A program made the translations under genes and the position numbers. A stretch of 64,000 nucleotides of DNA, taken from NCBI GenBank assembly GCA_030272155.1, contig CP126195.1, positions 3,083,001-3,147,000 on the forward strand, in the 5' to 3' direction. Below, piece after piece: positions 36,198-46,048 of the stretch (the stretch's first letter is position 1; the number at the start of each line of letters is the position of its first letter). The DNA is from Tetradesmus obliquus. Its lineage: Eukaryota; Chlorophyta; Chlorophyceae; Sphaeropleales; Scenedesmaceae. Under the pieces are notes generated by a model. The model had not been told where the DNA came from and made no database searches. It was given only the letters and a program-made list of their open reading frames with translations.

Positions 36198-39100
36198 CCA
36201 TTCGCGGCCAGCGCACCACCAGCAGAGTCCTGCAGTGCTCGGGCAGCTGCCTCTGGCCCTGCACTGGGTCCTCACATGCGGCCTCACTCAAATTGAGGGC
36301 CGCGCTGTCACTGGGAGCCTTATCACAGCCCTCAGCAAGCTCTCACTGCATGTTGCGCGCTGCGCTGAGGTGGCAGGGCTGCCTTGGGCCGCTGCAGAGG
36401 CCTTATCTGTTGCAGATGTGCTGGGTGATCCCTGCGGGGCAGGGCCTGGGGTTTTAGGTGTACTGCTGGGGCTGATGTGGCATGCCAGGCTGGCGGCGGC
36501 GGTACTGGCACTACAACTGGCACCAGGCAGTACAACTACTACCCCTCCTCAGGCAGTACAACAGCAGCAGCAGCAGCAGGTGCTAGACGCACAGGATCCA
36601 GGGGGTGTTGGCAGCTGGAGAGGCGGTAGTTTAGTGAGGGCGATGGATGTGGCGTACTGGCAGGCAGCAGTAGCAGAGCACCTGCCGCTGCTGCAGCGGC
36701 TGGGCCTGCAAGTGGAGCCTGCAGCAGCAGCGGTAGCGCTGGCGCGACATGCTGCAGCGCAGCGGCCGCTGCTGTCACTACCAGCTGCCCCTCCTGGTGC
36801 AAGCTGGTGCTGCTTCCCAGATCAGGGTCAGCAGCACAGCAGTAGCAGCAGCAGCAGCAATAGGCCAGCTGGGGTCACTGTGGCAAGTGACGCAGCAGCA
36901 GCAGCAGCAGCAGGGCCGGATGCTGTACTTGCGATCTGTCTGTCGCGCACCAACAGCATCCGCAGCGGTGCGCTCAGCCCCAGCGAAGCAAGGAGCAGCA
37001 GCAGCAGCAGAGCAGCAAGCTTAGCACAAGCTCCGGCCCCTGCCAGCAAGCCGCAGCCTACAGCGGCAGCTGCTGCAGGGGTAGGAGCGTCAGCAGCAGC
37101 ACCACACGCAGTGGCACCAGGCAGCACACAGCACGCCAAACAGCCAGCAACAGCCAGCACTGCCGGCAGCAGCAAGCAACAGCAGCAGCAGCAGCACTGT
37201 GTGCTGGGTCTGTCTTGGGAGCTGGCCAGGCTAGAAGGAGATAAGCTGCGGGCAGTAGCACCCTGTGTGGGGACACAGTACTCCTGCATGGTGCTACATA
37301 CACACAAGGCGGCTGCTGCTGCTGCTACCAGCCCACGCCAGCAGCAGCAGCAGCAGCACCAGCCAGGAATGCACCAGCCTGGCAGCGCAGCAGCTGCCGG
37401 GCGGCCTCGCCCGCTAGTCTTCGCCTCCAAGCAGGCAGGCATCTTACCTGGGGAGTTGTGTGCGCCCGCAAACTTACTCAGCCACTTGAACGCCACCATC
37501 AGCTTATCCCCTCAGCGCCGGCGGCAGCAGCAGCAGGCGCCGCTGCCAGCTCAAACCAGCTCAAGCTCGCCAACAGGTCTGCAAGGCGCTGCAGCCGCAA
37601 ACCCTCTCGCCGCTGCATCTGGTGCTGCTGGGTCTTCGAGCCTCTCAGGTTTCATGTCTCAGATGCTTGAGCAGCTGCGATGGCCACAGGACCCGTGGGT
37701 AGTGGGGGAGTTCCCAAACCGACGCAGCCACAGCTTTGGCAGCGCAGGCATGGCTCATGTGCAGGCAGCAGCGCTGGCAGCGCACCCGACGCGGCCGCTG
37801 TATGCCAGCGGCAGCAGCACGGGGCGCATTTACCTGTGGCAGTTTGGCGAGGCGGTGTGCAAGGCGGCTTACGTGCCCAGCACAGCTACACAGGTGCGGC
37901 TGATGGCTGTGCAGCAGCAGCATGTTTGCGTGTGTGTATGTGCGTGGTGTGCAGGGCGGCCTATGTGCCCAGGTGTGCGGCTGCTGGGGCGCTGGGGCAG
38001 ACTGTGCGCGTGCATGGAACTATTGGGGGCGCAGTTTGTGTGTTTGCGTTCTGAGTATGATTGCACACATGGGGTTTGTGTAAGGCTACCAGACACGCTG
38101 AAATGTGCTGCTGTCTCTGTGCATGCAGCTGCAGGCCGCCCCGAAGCGCCTGGCCCTGCACGAAGCCGTGGCCACGCCCCACTGGGGCAGCCCCTCTCAG
38201 CTGCTCACCACCCAACCCTGTGCACTGCGCTGCTCCTTCAATGCATGTCATGTGTGCAGCTGCAGGCGGCCCCGAAGCACCTGGCATCACATGAAGCCAT
38301 GGCCACTGGGGCAGCCCCAATCATCCTCCCTCTACTGACCTCTGTGCACTGCATTGTTTCTGCATCCGCTTCCATGCATGCAGCTGCAGGTGGCCCCGAA
38401 GCGCCTTGCGTTACATGAAGCCGTGGCCACGCCGCACTGGGGCAGAGCCTCTCACCTTGCGTTATCACTAAACACCTGTCTGCAATGCACTGTTGTTTCC
38501 GCTTTTGCAGCTGCAGGCTGCCCCGAAGCGCCTGGCCCTGCACGAAGCCGTGGCCACGCCCCACTGGGGCAGCCCCTCTCACCATGGCGATACGACTAAA
38601 CACCTGTCTGCAACCGCTTTCATGCATGCAGCTGCAGGCGGCCCCAAAGCGCCTGGCCCTGCATGAGGCCGTGGCCACGCCGCACTGGGGCAGCTCCAAT
38701 CATCCCCCCCCCCCCCCCTGCTGACCTCTGTGCACTGCATTGTTTTTGCAACCGCTTCCACGCATGCAGCTGCAGGCCGCCCCCAAGCGCCTGGCGTTAC
38801 ACGAAGCCGTGGCCACGCCCCACTGGGGCAGCTCCTCTCACATTCTACTTACCTCTGCTGTTTCTGCAACCGCTTTCATGCATGCAGCTGCAGGCCGCCC
38901 CCAAGCGCCTGGCGTTATATGAAGCCGTGGCCACTGTGCATTGGATCAGCTTTTCGCATCCTTCCAACTTACCTCTGTGCTCTGTGCTGTCTCTGCATCC
39001 GCTTCCACGCATGCAGCTGCAGGCCGCCCCGAAGCGCCTGGCCCTGCACGAAGCCGTTGCCACACCCCACTGGGGCAGCCCCTCTCACCTTGGCGAAACG

Positions 39101-40549
39101 ACTCAACACCTGTCTGCAATGCACTGTTGTTTTCGTTTTTGCAGCTGCAGGCGGCCCCGAAGCGCCTGGCGTTACACGAAGCTGTAGCCACGCCGCACTG
39201 GGGCAGCCCGGCTGCGCTGCGCTTCAGCCGCAGCGGCGGCCGCTTTGGGGCGGTGGGCTGCGGCGGGCTGGTGGGCCTGTGGCGGCAAGATTTTATTAGT
39301 GCCGTGGACGGCCTGGGGCATGCTGAGTGGCTGGGGCACTGCCTGAGCAAGGCCGGCACTGCGCTGACGTTCCTGGGGGACACCGGCAGCCAGGTGGGTG
39401 GCTGTCTGGTGTGGATGCTGGTGGATGACGATGTGCCTTGAGAGAGTCGGGGTGGGGCGGGGTCCGCTGATTAAATGGCTGAAGTCGTTGGCATGGTGTG
39501 CCATGGCAGGCTTTCCTCAACTTGATCTGCTGTATATGAGATTTGCGCTGAATGTTCCTGGGTGGTGAGCGTTAGTTGAGCATGCGCTGTACCTGGCCTG
39601 AGGCAGCCTGCGTGCACCCATGCCCCTGCTCTCTGCTCATTGTTTGCACACAACCTTCCTACTGTGCATCACTTCTGGATCCTACTACTTACTGTCTTGC
39701 GCACAGCCCATTTCAATTGAAGGTGCTCAGGATGCTTACATGCTTACATGCCACATGCAAACTCTCTGTCTGCAGGTCATTGTCGGCGGCGTGAATGACA
39801 AGGGTGGCGCAGTGGTGCTCGTCGACACGCTCGCGCCCCCTTCTTCCGCCTGCGCCGCCATGCTGCTCAGCGCGCGCGGCGCCACGCCCGCCGCCCTCAC
39901 CCTGGTACCTGGCGCAGCTGGTGCCTCTGGGGCCGGCCCTGGTGCTGTGCTTGTGGTGGGAGATGATTTGGGGGAGCTAAGGGGCTTTGATGTGAGGCTG
40001 CTGTCTGATGCTCGGCCGCTGTGGTCAGTGAAGCCGCATACAGGATCTGGAGGTGGAACTAGTGGATCTAGTGCTGCTGGAGGTGTCACTTGTGTGACGT
40101 GCTGGGATCCAGGGATGGTGGGCAGCAGCAGCGGCATGTCGGCGAGTAATGGCGGCAGTGAGTGCGGCAGTAGTGTGAGTAGTGCATTCCGGCCGCCGAG
40201 CTGGCTGGGTGATTGTGTGGTGAGTGGTAGTAAAGATGGAAGTATTGCAGTGGTGAATGCGCACACAGGCAGTACGCTGCAGCTGCTGCAGCTGGCGCAT
40301 TACACGGAGCGGCGGGGGCTGCTGGAGCGGGTGGTGGGCTCTGGTGCCAGCAGGGCGGGCGGTGGTGGGCTGGGTGGCGAGGATGGTGGGCCGCTGCTGC
40401 GGGTGCGGCCGGCGGCTGCTGTTGCTGCTGCTGTTGCTGACGTGGCAGCGGTTGGTGAGGGCCTTGTGTCAGTTGGTGCTGATGGCGTGGCGCGGTTCCA
40501 ACCGCTTGCTGCGCTGCTGAATCATTGGGCTGGCGATGATTACTACTAG
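24061..40549 (+). CDS. DMXL: Rav1/DMXL (rabconnectin-3 alpha) V-ATPase assembly factor
   Basis: Eleven exons: 24061-24228, 24566-25270, 25492-27129, 27330-28694, 28997-29262, 29578-33170, 34015-34214, 34688-34793, 35690-37893, 39145-39393 and 39776-40549. All phases agree and give about 3755 aa; animal DMXL proteins have about 3000. N-terminal WD-type segments start with VFCAYAVDGGTIVV and ESHWDEPIRQLVWGG. The Rav1 core follows: LTWPKLRALGAGFWL, LLYAALGKKAVLQGLFR, KNAFHLLGQHRYSLAAAFFVLAGS, LALLVARLLDS. C-terminal WD repeats include LYASGSSTGRIYLWQF, GRFGAVGCGGLVGLW, VVSGSKDGSIAVV and LVSVGADGVARF. Rav1/DMXL in the RAVE complex reassembles V1 with Vo of the vacuolar/endosomal proton pump. Intron 1 has a GC donor (CAACAG|GCAAGT). 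Three introns carry exon-edge arrays, and intron 8 carries two tRNA genes. The start ATG is a best guess; exons upstream cannot be excluded. Confidence 0.88.
30640..31380 (+). repeat. Four tandem acidic FGGF protein repeats in DMXL exon 6
   Basis: Four repeats read (M/L)-D/E-TGMLDM-(A/S)AFG..F, then GFG.GA and DDDxDWD, separated by polyQ and VTAAEPTSTAA spacers. Repeats 2 and 3 are about 230 bases apart and nearly identical, including QQTEPQQ. The reading frame is kept throughout. The repeats look like recent in-frame duplications of an acidic aromatic motif. Confidence 0.85.
33557..34080 (+). repeat. Five-copy acceptor-side array at DMXL exon 7
   Basis: The 3' splice site and first codons of exon 7 (TGCAG|CCCTCACCTGGCCCAAG) occur five times, with acceptors before 33557, 33670, 33779, 33914 and 34015. 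Copies 1 and 2 also share an AGCGTTGACCGTATGGCCGC tail. Copy 3 extends through WLTQQSAL before diverging to a stop. Copy 4 is the most decayed. Only copy 5 continues into the full exon. Confidence 0.92.
34755..35293 (+). repeat. Five-copy donor-side array at DMXL exon 8
   Basis: The end of exon 8 (CACCTGCTGGGGCAGCACCG, CTACAGCCTGGCGGCAG) with its donor recurs four times in intron 8. Exon-like ends lie at 34793 (true), 34897, 35008, 35129 and 35293. The first four keep GT; the fifth reads GC. Copies are joined by a TGTGGCTGTGGTGTG-rich spacer. Confidence 0.92.
35368..35441 (+). tRNA. tRNA-Val (AAC)
   Basis: The acceptor stem GCACTCA/TGGGTGC pairs fully (one G-U), followed by discriminator A. 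The D arm GTGTAGTTGGTCATCAC is of the eukaryotic tRNA-Val type. The anticodon stem is TCTGT/ACGGA with loop CCAACAC, anticodon AAC. The T stem is GTCAG/CTGGC with loop TTCGAAC. There is no intron. It lies inside DMXL intron 8 on the same strand, directly after the donor-side array. Confidence 0.88.
35452..35523 (+). tRNA. tRNA-Gln (CUG)
   Basis: The acceptor stem is GGCTCTA/TAGGGCC (one G-U). The D arm is GTGTAGTGGTGATCAC, the anticodon stem CTGGA/TCCAG with loop CTCTGAA, anticodon CUG, and the T stem CCCAG/CTGGG with loop TTCGAGC. It starts about 10 bases after the tRNA-Val gene, in the same intron and strand. It reads CAG, the codon that dominates the polyQ tracts of this region. Confidence 0.92.
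38129..39210 (+). repeat. Nine-copy acceptor-side array at DMXL exon 10
   Basis: Nine units of 118-138 bases each contain a pyrimidine-rich stretch, CATGCAG or TTTGCAG, and the start of exon 10 (CTGCAGGCSGCCCCSAAGCG, then LALHEAVATPHWG). Acceptor-adjacent bases are 38129, 38260, 38384, 38511, 38632, 38770, 38888, 39017 and 39145. Only the ninth runs on into SPAALRFSRSGG and a donor. Copies 1-8 fade into CTCTCACC and spacer. Entry at copy 1 reaches a stop at about 38336. The array fills most of a 1251-base intron. Confidence 0.95.
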
Positions 40550-41789
40550 CTAGTTACTACTAGGTACTAGTAGTGTGATGCTAGCTCACAGGGTGGTGTC
40601 AAGCTGCTGGATGTGGTGTTGCTGTTGTCAGTGTGGTCAGCAGCAGATGGAGAGTGTTTGGCGGCTGCAGGTAGACGGACTTTTTTTTGTGCATGTGGTT
40701 GACGGTCCCTCGGCAGGCCGCTGTGTGCTCTGTGCACTGCCAGTGCATGTACGTACAGTGCGTTGGGGGATGATATCTAGTGTGAGGGTTTGCGCTGTTG
40801 ACTGGCGCACTTTCGTTTGTTGTCTGCGGCTGACAGCTTCAACCTTGTGTGTGAGGCAGCTGCCACCAGGCACCTTCCCCTCGGGGGGTTGCTGTAGCAC
40901 AGCCCAGTCAGAGACGTTGTATTGCCGGGCTGACGTCTCATGCAAGGGCCTGATTGCATGAGCTGTGTCAGGTTGGCGCGTGGTTCGTGGGCGAGAGATA
41001 GCAGTTCTTGAGACGCCTGGAGTAATGCTGCTGCTGTCATGAGAAGTGTGAGTGTGACGCTGTCTGGTGGCCTTCCACCTACGTGCAGCTGCTTTCAGTC
41101 GCGCCTCAGAAGGAGCTCTCGTGGCACGCTTCACCTACTGTTGAATACAATCCACAGCTCAATTCAGGGTATGTAGAACTCGTTCCTCTGCTTGTTGTGC
41201 TTTCGTAGATGGAAAGGGCGCTACAATTCACTCTCCCGAAACAGCAAGCAGCCTGTTTCTTTGTAATCAGGGTTGGCAAGTTATCTTAAAGTACACAAAA
41301 GTAAAGAATTTGTTTTCTACGGCTGGTTTTCATCGAGTACGCCAGTGAAATCGACCCTTACCCAAAGGATTGGGCTTGCAGCGGGCAAATCATGGCTTCA
41401 ATCGACAAGGTACAAAAACCGCAAATTGAAAGACTCAACAACAGCTATTGCATTTGAATTGCAGCACTCACGCACCACAGAGTATAGCAGCTGCAGCAGC
41501 AGCAGCACTACTGCTGCTGCTGCTGCTGCATGCATGCAACTACGGTAGTGCATGTCACATGATGTGATCAAACAGCCAGACTTGACTGCTTTATTCGATA
41601 GTGCTACCAGTTTGCGTTTCATGGCAAGGATGAGTTCAATCACAAATGCTAAGTGCCATCATACTTCGCAGCGCTGCATATTGTTGGCAGCTCACCATGA
41701 CACAGTCATCACACACAGTGCTGCCCTTCGCTGCCATGCTTCCTTCGCTCAATTGTCTATGGCTTGCATTGCAGAATCCTGCAGCTACA
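40550..41789. other. Intergenic region after the DMXL gene
   Basis: No gene is recognised. Directly at and after the DMXL stop there is a run of TACTAC/CTAGTAG words that forms a small palindrome (about 40541-40575). Bases 41270-41480 are clearly AT-richer than the surroundings, with no reading frame or RNA I can name. A short CTG tract lies near 41510. Confidence 0.5.
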
Positions 41790-42728
41790 ATGCGGGACAT
41801 CCGCGCAGCCGCACCGACATCAAGCAGCAGCAGCGGCAGCAGTAGCAGCAGGCACAGACATCCACACTCGCAGCTCGTACATGCTGTGCTGGCGCTGCTG
41901 CTGACATCAGCACATCTGGCGACACCAGCTGCAGCTGCAGTATGTGGCCAGGTGTCAGTCTATGTGGCAGAAACACCCCTCGGCAGCAGCAGCCGAGTAA
42001 AGAACTACACACTGGGCACTGAATGGGGAGTGTTTCCAAACGAACCCCTGACAGAGTCTCTGTGCATTCAGGAGGCTGTTGCACAGAGCGTAGAGCCTCA
42101 TAAGCAAGTTGTTACAAGTGTCAAGGAGGGCAGCTTTGGCGCATGCAGTGATGTGCGGGGCGCAGCAGATGTGAGTGCGGCAGTTGATGTCATGAGCAAG
42201 GGAGGCTGGCCAAGGCTGAGTGTGTCAGGTTCTAGCAAGTCCTGCTGGTGCTCTGAGGGCAGCTCGCAGCCGTTTGTGCGGCTGCGGGTGCGACAAGTCA
42301 CAAGCAACGGCGGCAGCAGCAGCAGCAGTGGAAGTGGCAGCACTGGAAGCAGCAGTGGCAGCGGTAGCGGCATCAGCAGCAATGTCAGCAGGAACGCTGC
42401 CGAGAGTGCAAGGAGAGGCAGCAGCAGCAGGTCCTTGATAGGAAGCAGCAGCAGCAGCGGGGGCAGCAGTAGCAGCAGGCGGCAAGGCAGGAAGGTGTTA
42501 GCAGCAATGATGCCTCTGTGGCCAGAGGAAGATGAGCAGCAGCAGCAGCAGCAGCAGCTTGCTGGTCCTGAGGGCTGCAAGGGAGGTGCGGCGCCAGGCA
42601 CTGCTGGCTCAGGGCACACAGTGCTACTTGATGGCTGGTACAAGGTGGTGCGGGATGAGACAATCTGCCAGGGCAGTGGCTTGGGCCACAGCTTTGCTAT
42701 TGTTTTCCGGCTATCTGACAAGTGCTGA
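41790..42728 (+). CDS. Predicted secreted protein of unknown family (intact copy)
   Basis: A single exon encodes about 312 aa from MRDIRAAAP; an in-frame ATG exists upstream at 41646. A hydrophobic stretch at about residues 32-50 (LVHAVLALLLTSAHLATPAAA) followed by VCGQVSVYV looks like a signal peptide behind a Ser-rich N-terminal extension. The mature part has a Cys/Gly region (SFGACSDVRGAADVSAAVDV, GWPRLSVSG, SCWCSEGSS, FVRLRVRQV), a Ser/Gly-rich spacer with short polyQ, and a conserved end (GWYKVVRDETICQGSG, HSFAIVFRLSDKC). I do not recognise the family. The conservation of both ends in the damaged copy at 48252 suggests these are the constrained parts. Confidence 0.6.
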   Translation: MRDIRAAAPTSSSSSGSSSSRHRHPHSQLVHAVLALLLTSAHLATPAAAAVCGQVSVYVAETPLGSSSRVKNYTLGTEWGVFPNEPLTESLCIQEAVAQSVEPHKQVVTSVKEGSFGACSDVRGAADVSAAVDVMSKGGWPRLSVSGSSKSCWCSEGSSQPFVRLRVRQVTSNGGSSSSSGSGSTGSSSGSGSGISSNVSRNAAESARRGSSSRSLIGSSSSSGGSSSSRRQGRKVLAAMMPLWPEEDEQQQQQQQLAGPEGCKGGAAPGTAGSGHTVLLDGWYKVVRDETICQGSGLGHSFAIVFRLSDKC

Positions 42729-43646
42729 TGGCGTTGTTGCATGGTTTCCTTGGCAAGGTCCGACCTTGAGTCATGACAAGTTCTGAGGCGTTGCGAGCAG
42801 GAGCGGCCAATGTGATGTCACTAGAACCACCAAAGGTGAACTGAGCTGCCTGCCTCAACAACAAAGGATGGTGTGCTGGGTATTTCAAAAATGCTCTTAT
42901 GGGTTAGCCCGTCGGCCCACCTTGGCGGACACCTCATTCACACCTCATTTGTGTGTGAGCGGTTTGTCCTTTGGTGGTGTTTCGCAGATAGATGGGCACA
43001 GATGCTGCCTGCCATCCAGCGAATGAAAGCACATGAACAGCTAACAATCAGCTTGCATTGTTAGTTGCCTGTGCGTTGCTGGTTCCTGCTGCAGTGCCAC
43101 CAAACAACTGCTCAGCAGCAAGTCCCACGTGGTCCTCACTGCTACCAACCGGGCGATCGACAGTGTCAAAAGACAGAACTGAGCGACATTTGAGCTAGAT
43201 ATGCACGGTTCACTGGCGACGACGAGGCTCCCCTTCACCCTTTGAGCCCTTCCTGGCCCCTTTTGGCGTTCCCACCTCTGGCTGGCTGAAACGTGCATAG
43301 TATAGTACGGAATCTATATTTGGTGAAGTTCTGATGGTTGCGTCCACTTTCACCATCGTGGGGAGAAGCTCAAGGGCAGCTTCACAGCAGCAGCGCGCAC
43401 GCCGCTAGCAGGCAGCCGAAGGTCATCCCAACTCAACCCTACATCAGCATGCTACTGGTATAGATAGCCCACTCCACAGTCGCTAGTCATCAGTGTTCAA
43501 TCAATCAGCTGCACCGTGCCCACAGTGCTTTTTGCCTGCATGCACAGTGGTTTGATTTGATCGCATCCTCGGTTGTGCCTGCTACGAGTGCACGCTTGCT
43601 TCAGAGATCAGCTCGTACACTTCAAGCCAGAGACTTCGAAGCTAAT
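42729..43646. other. Intergenic region before the Cys-rich gene
   Basis: No coding feature is supported. The first 30 or so bases after the stop (GATGGCGTTGTTGCATG) are shared with the 3' flank of the 48252 copy, so the duplication includes the 3' UTR. Confidence 0.5.
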
Positions 43647-46015
43647 ATGAAATCTAAATTGTTTATCGCCCTTGTGGCACTGCTGGCAGTGTTGGCATCG
43701 CCCGCTGCTGCCTCCACCGGTACCCGGGTGAGTGCTTTGTGGCTGTTTACAGCTACCAGGATGCGAGGTCGGCTTTGTGGGCAAGGCCTCATACCATCTA
43801 GCAGCCTAGGCTGTGCACGCTTCCTGCTGTATTGGTGTCACAGCCCTGCTTCGTGTCCATGGTTGTTCATTCATGGGGAGCCTGCAGCTGCAGCAATGAA
43901 GTAGTGCCATGACACTGCTTTTTGCTTTCCGCAACTCACCAGCACTGTTCTGCTGCCACTACAGGCAATGAGCCTGCAACGCCGGTCCCTTTTGCAAGAT
44001 GCCACTGCCAAGGCTCAAGATGCGGGTGCACCTGTCCCTGCAGGGGCAGCTGTAGCAGACACTCCTGCTGCTGCTGCTGCTGCAGCGTCTGCAGCATCGG
44101 CCGTAGCTACAGCTGCTGCTTCCTCCACTGCAACCCAGGCGCCTGGTGCCCCAGGAACGCCCTCTGCAGAGGCCGTTCTGCCTGTCACTGCCAGTGCTGC
44201 AGACCTGGAAAACGCCACAGCGCTCGCTCAGAGTGCTGCGGTGCTGCCCCAGGCTAGCGTGCCTGCAACTGCAGCTGGCGTGAATGTCAGCCGCAGGGCC
44301 AGACGCAGGGCTCGTGCACCAGCTCACAACACTACTGTTGGTTCCAACGCTGGGCCAGAAGGTAAGCACTGATTGTTGTATGCATGCCAGCAACAAGACT
44401 CGGGACAGATGGCAACCATGCAGACAGGCTCCACACAACCGACTAGAGTCTAGGCCATGCAAGCAGAGGATGTGTTGACAGCTGAATACGTGCCATGCAT
44501 ATGCTTGCTACGCTGTGGAAGCAGTTTGAACCTTTCAGCAGTCGATGCCCATTCAAGATGATCATTAGCCCTTGCCCAAGCACGCCACCAGCACCGCCCT
44601 GCCTTGCCACAGACACCAATCTTCCCTGTTTTGCTGGTGTGTTCTGTGCAGTTCAAGTGGCGCAAAGTGCATGCAACAAGTGCAACATTCCAATCGCCAA
44701 TGGTGGCTGCAAGTGTGACAGCAACTGCAACTGTCTTCCAGGTAAGCTTGCGGTTGCACCTTCGGGGCTGCTGCCTGGGACCAGTAAGGCACCGCAACTG
44801 GCGCAACACTGCGACTGACTCGATAAAAAGGGAGGGGCTGCTTAACATGTTACCTGTCTCCTACATATTCCATCTGCCATCTTCATGTGTGCGGCAGCAT
44901 AAACAGCAGATGGGGATGTCCCAACAGATGTGACGTTGTGACAAAAACGGACTGTGTATGTTGTTGTACGCTATGCAGGAGGAGGAAACGTGTGTGACAA
45001 GTGCAACCGCCCAGAGGCCAGTGGAGGTTGCAAATGTGATGCAAACTGCAACTGCCTGGGTGGCGGTGGCGGTGGTGGCGGTGGCGGCGGCGGTGAGTTT
45101 CCAACTTGGATGAAAGCCAGCAACTGCTCTCAGCATGTGCACACCGCGCGCTTGCATGCATGCTGGCATCACTCGCAGAGGGTAGTGGAGGTTGCAAGTG
45201 CGATGGAAACTGCAACTGCATGATGGTGATCTTCCTACTGCACTAAACAAAGACATGATGCAAGCCTACAATCCTGCATACTTGCTCATGAATGTCCAAA
45301 GAAGCCGTGTTACTGTGAAACGGTTGCCAAACCCAACCATGGTGAACCTTGCGCTGCCTCTGCCTGTTGTTATGCATGCTGAACAGCTCTTACATTTACA
45401 TATACAGTTGCCCCACATGAAACATGTTTAGTCCTTGGCTTGAGGCTGCTCTAAAATCACCATGTCATCCGCTGACAGCCGACTCACATCGTCTGCGCTC
45501 GCCGCTGTCCCCCTGTGCTGCGCTAGGTGCCAATCCTTGTGACAAGTGCAATGCACCCCTATCACAGGGTGGATGCAAGTGTGACAGCAACTGCAGGTGT
45601 TTGGCAGGTGAGTTGCTGTCTCCAGTGCCCTATTGGCCAGAGGTTCCATATCATCCATGTTGACCTGCTTGCATTTTTGAACGGCTTGGGGCTCAGCTGA
45701 CACTTGTTTGTATAATAACATTTCTAGACATCCGCCAAAGTCCTCACCTGCCTGTGTTCATCGTGCAGGCCCCACCAATGGTGTTGCCAGAGCAAACGGA
45801 CCATTGACGACGTCTAAGTGCGTCAAGTGCAGCCTCCCAGCTGCAGCTGGCGGCTGTGGTTGCAACCTCAACTGTGACTGCGTTGCAGCTGCACCACAAC
45901 GCCCCAGCGCGGCTGCTGTTGAGCAGACACGAGCGCCAGGTAAGGTCACTGGAGTGCACCGATGCATGTCCGCGTGTTTGATGCCTAAATTGGCCCATAG
46001 CAACGCAGCCAAACC

Positions 46016-46048
<33 letters not shown>

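Noticed and set aside
38105-39187. Several plus-strand frames repeating APKRLALHEAVATPHWG, which could be read as a tandem-repeat protein
   Set aside because: The units sit in different frames, lack donors and are separated by pyrimidine-rich intron-like spacers. Only the last unit continues into a WD-repeat exon.
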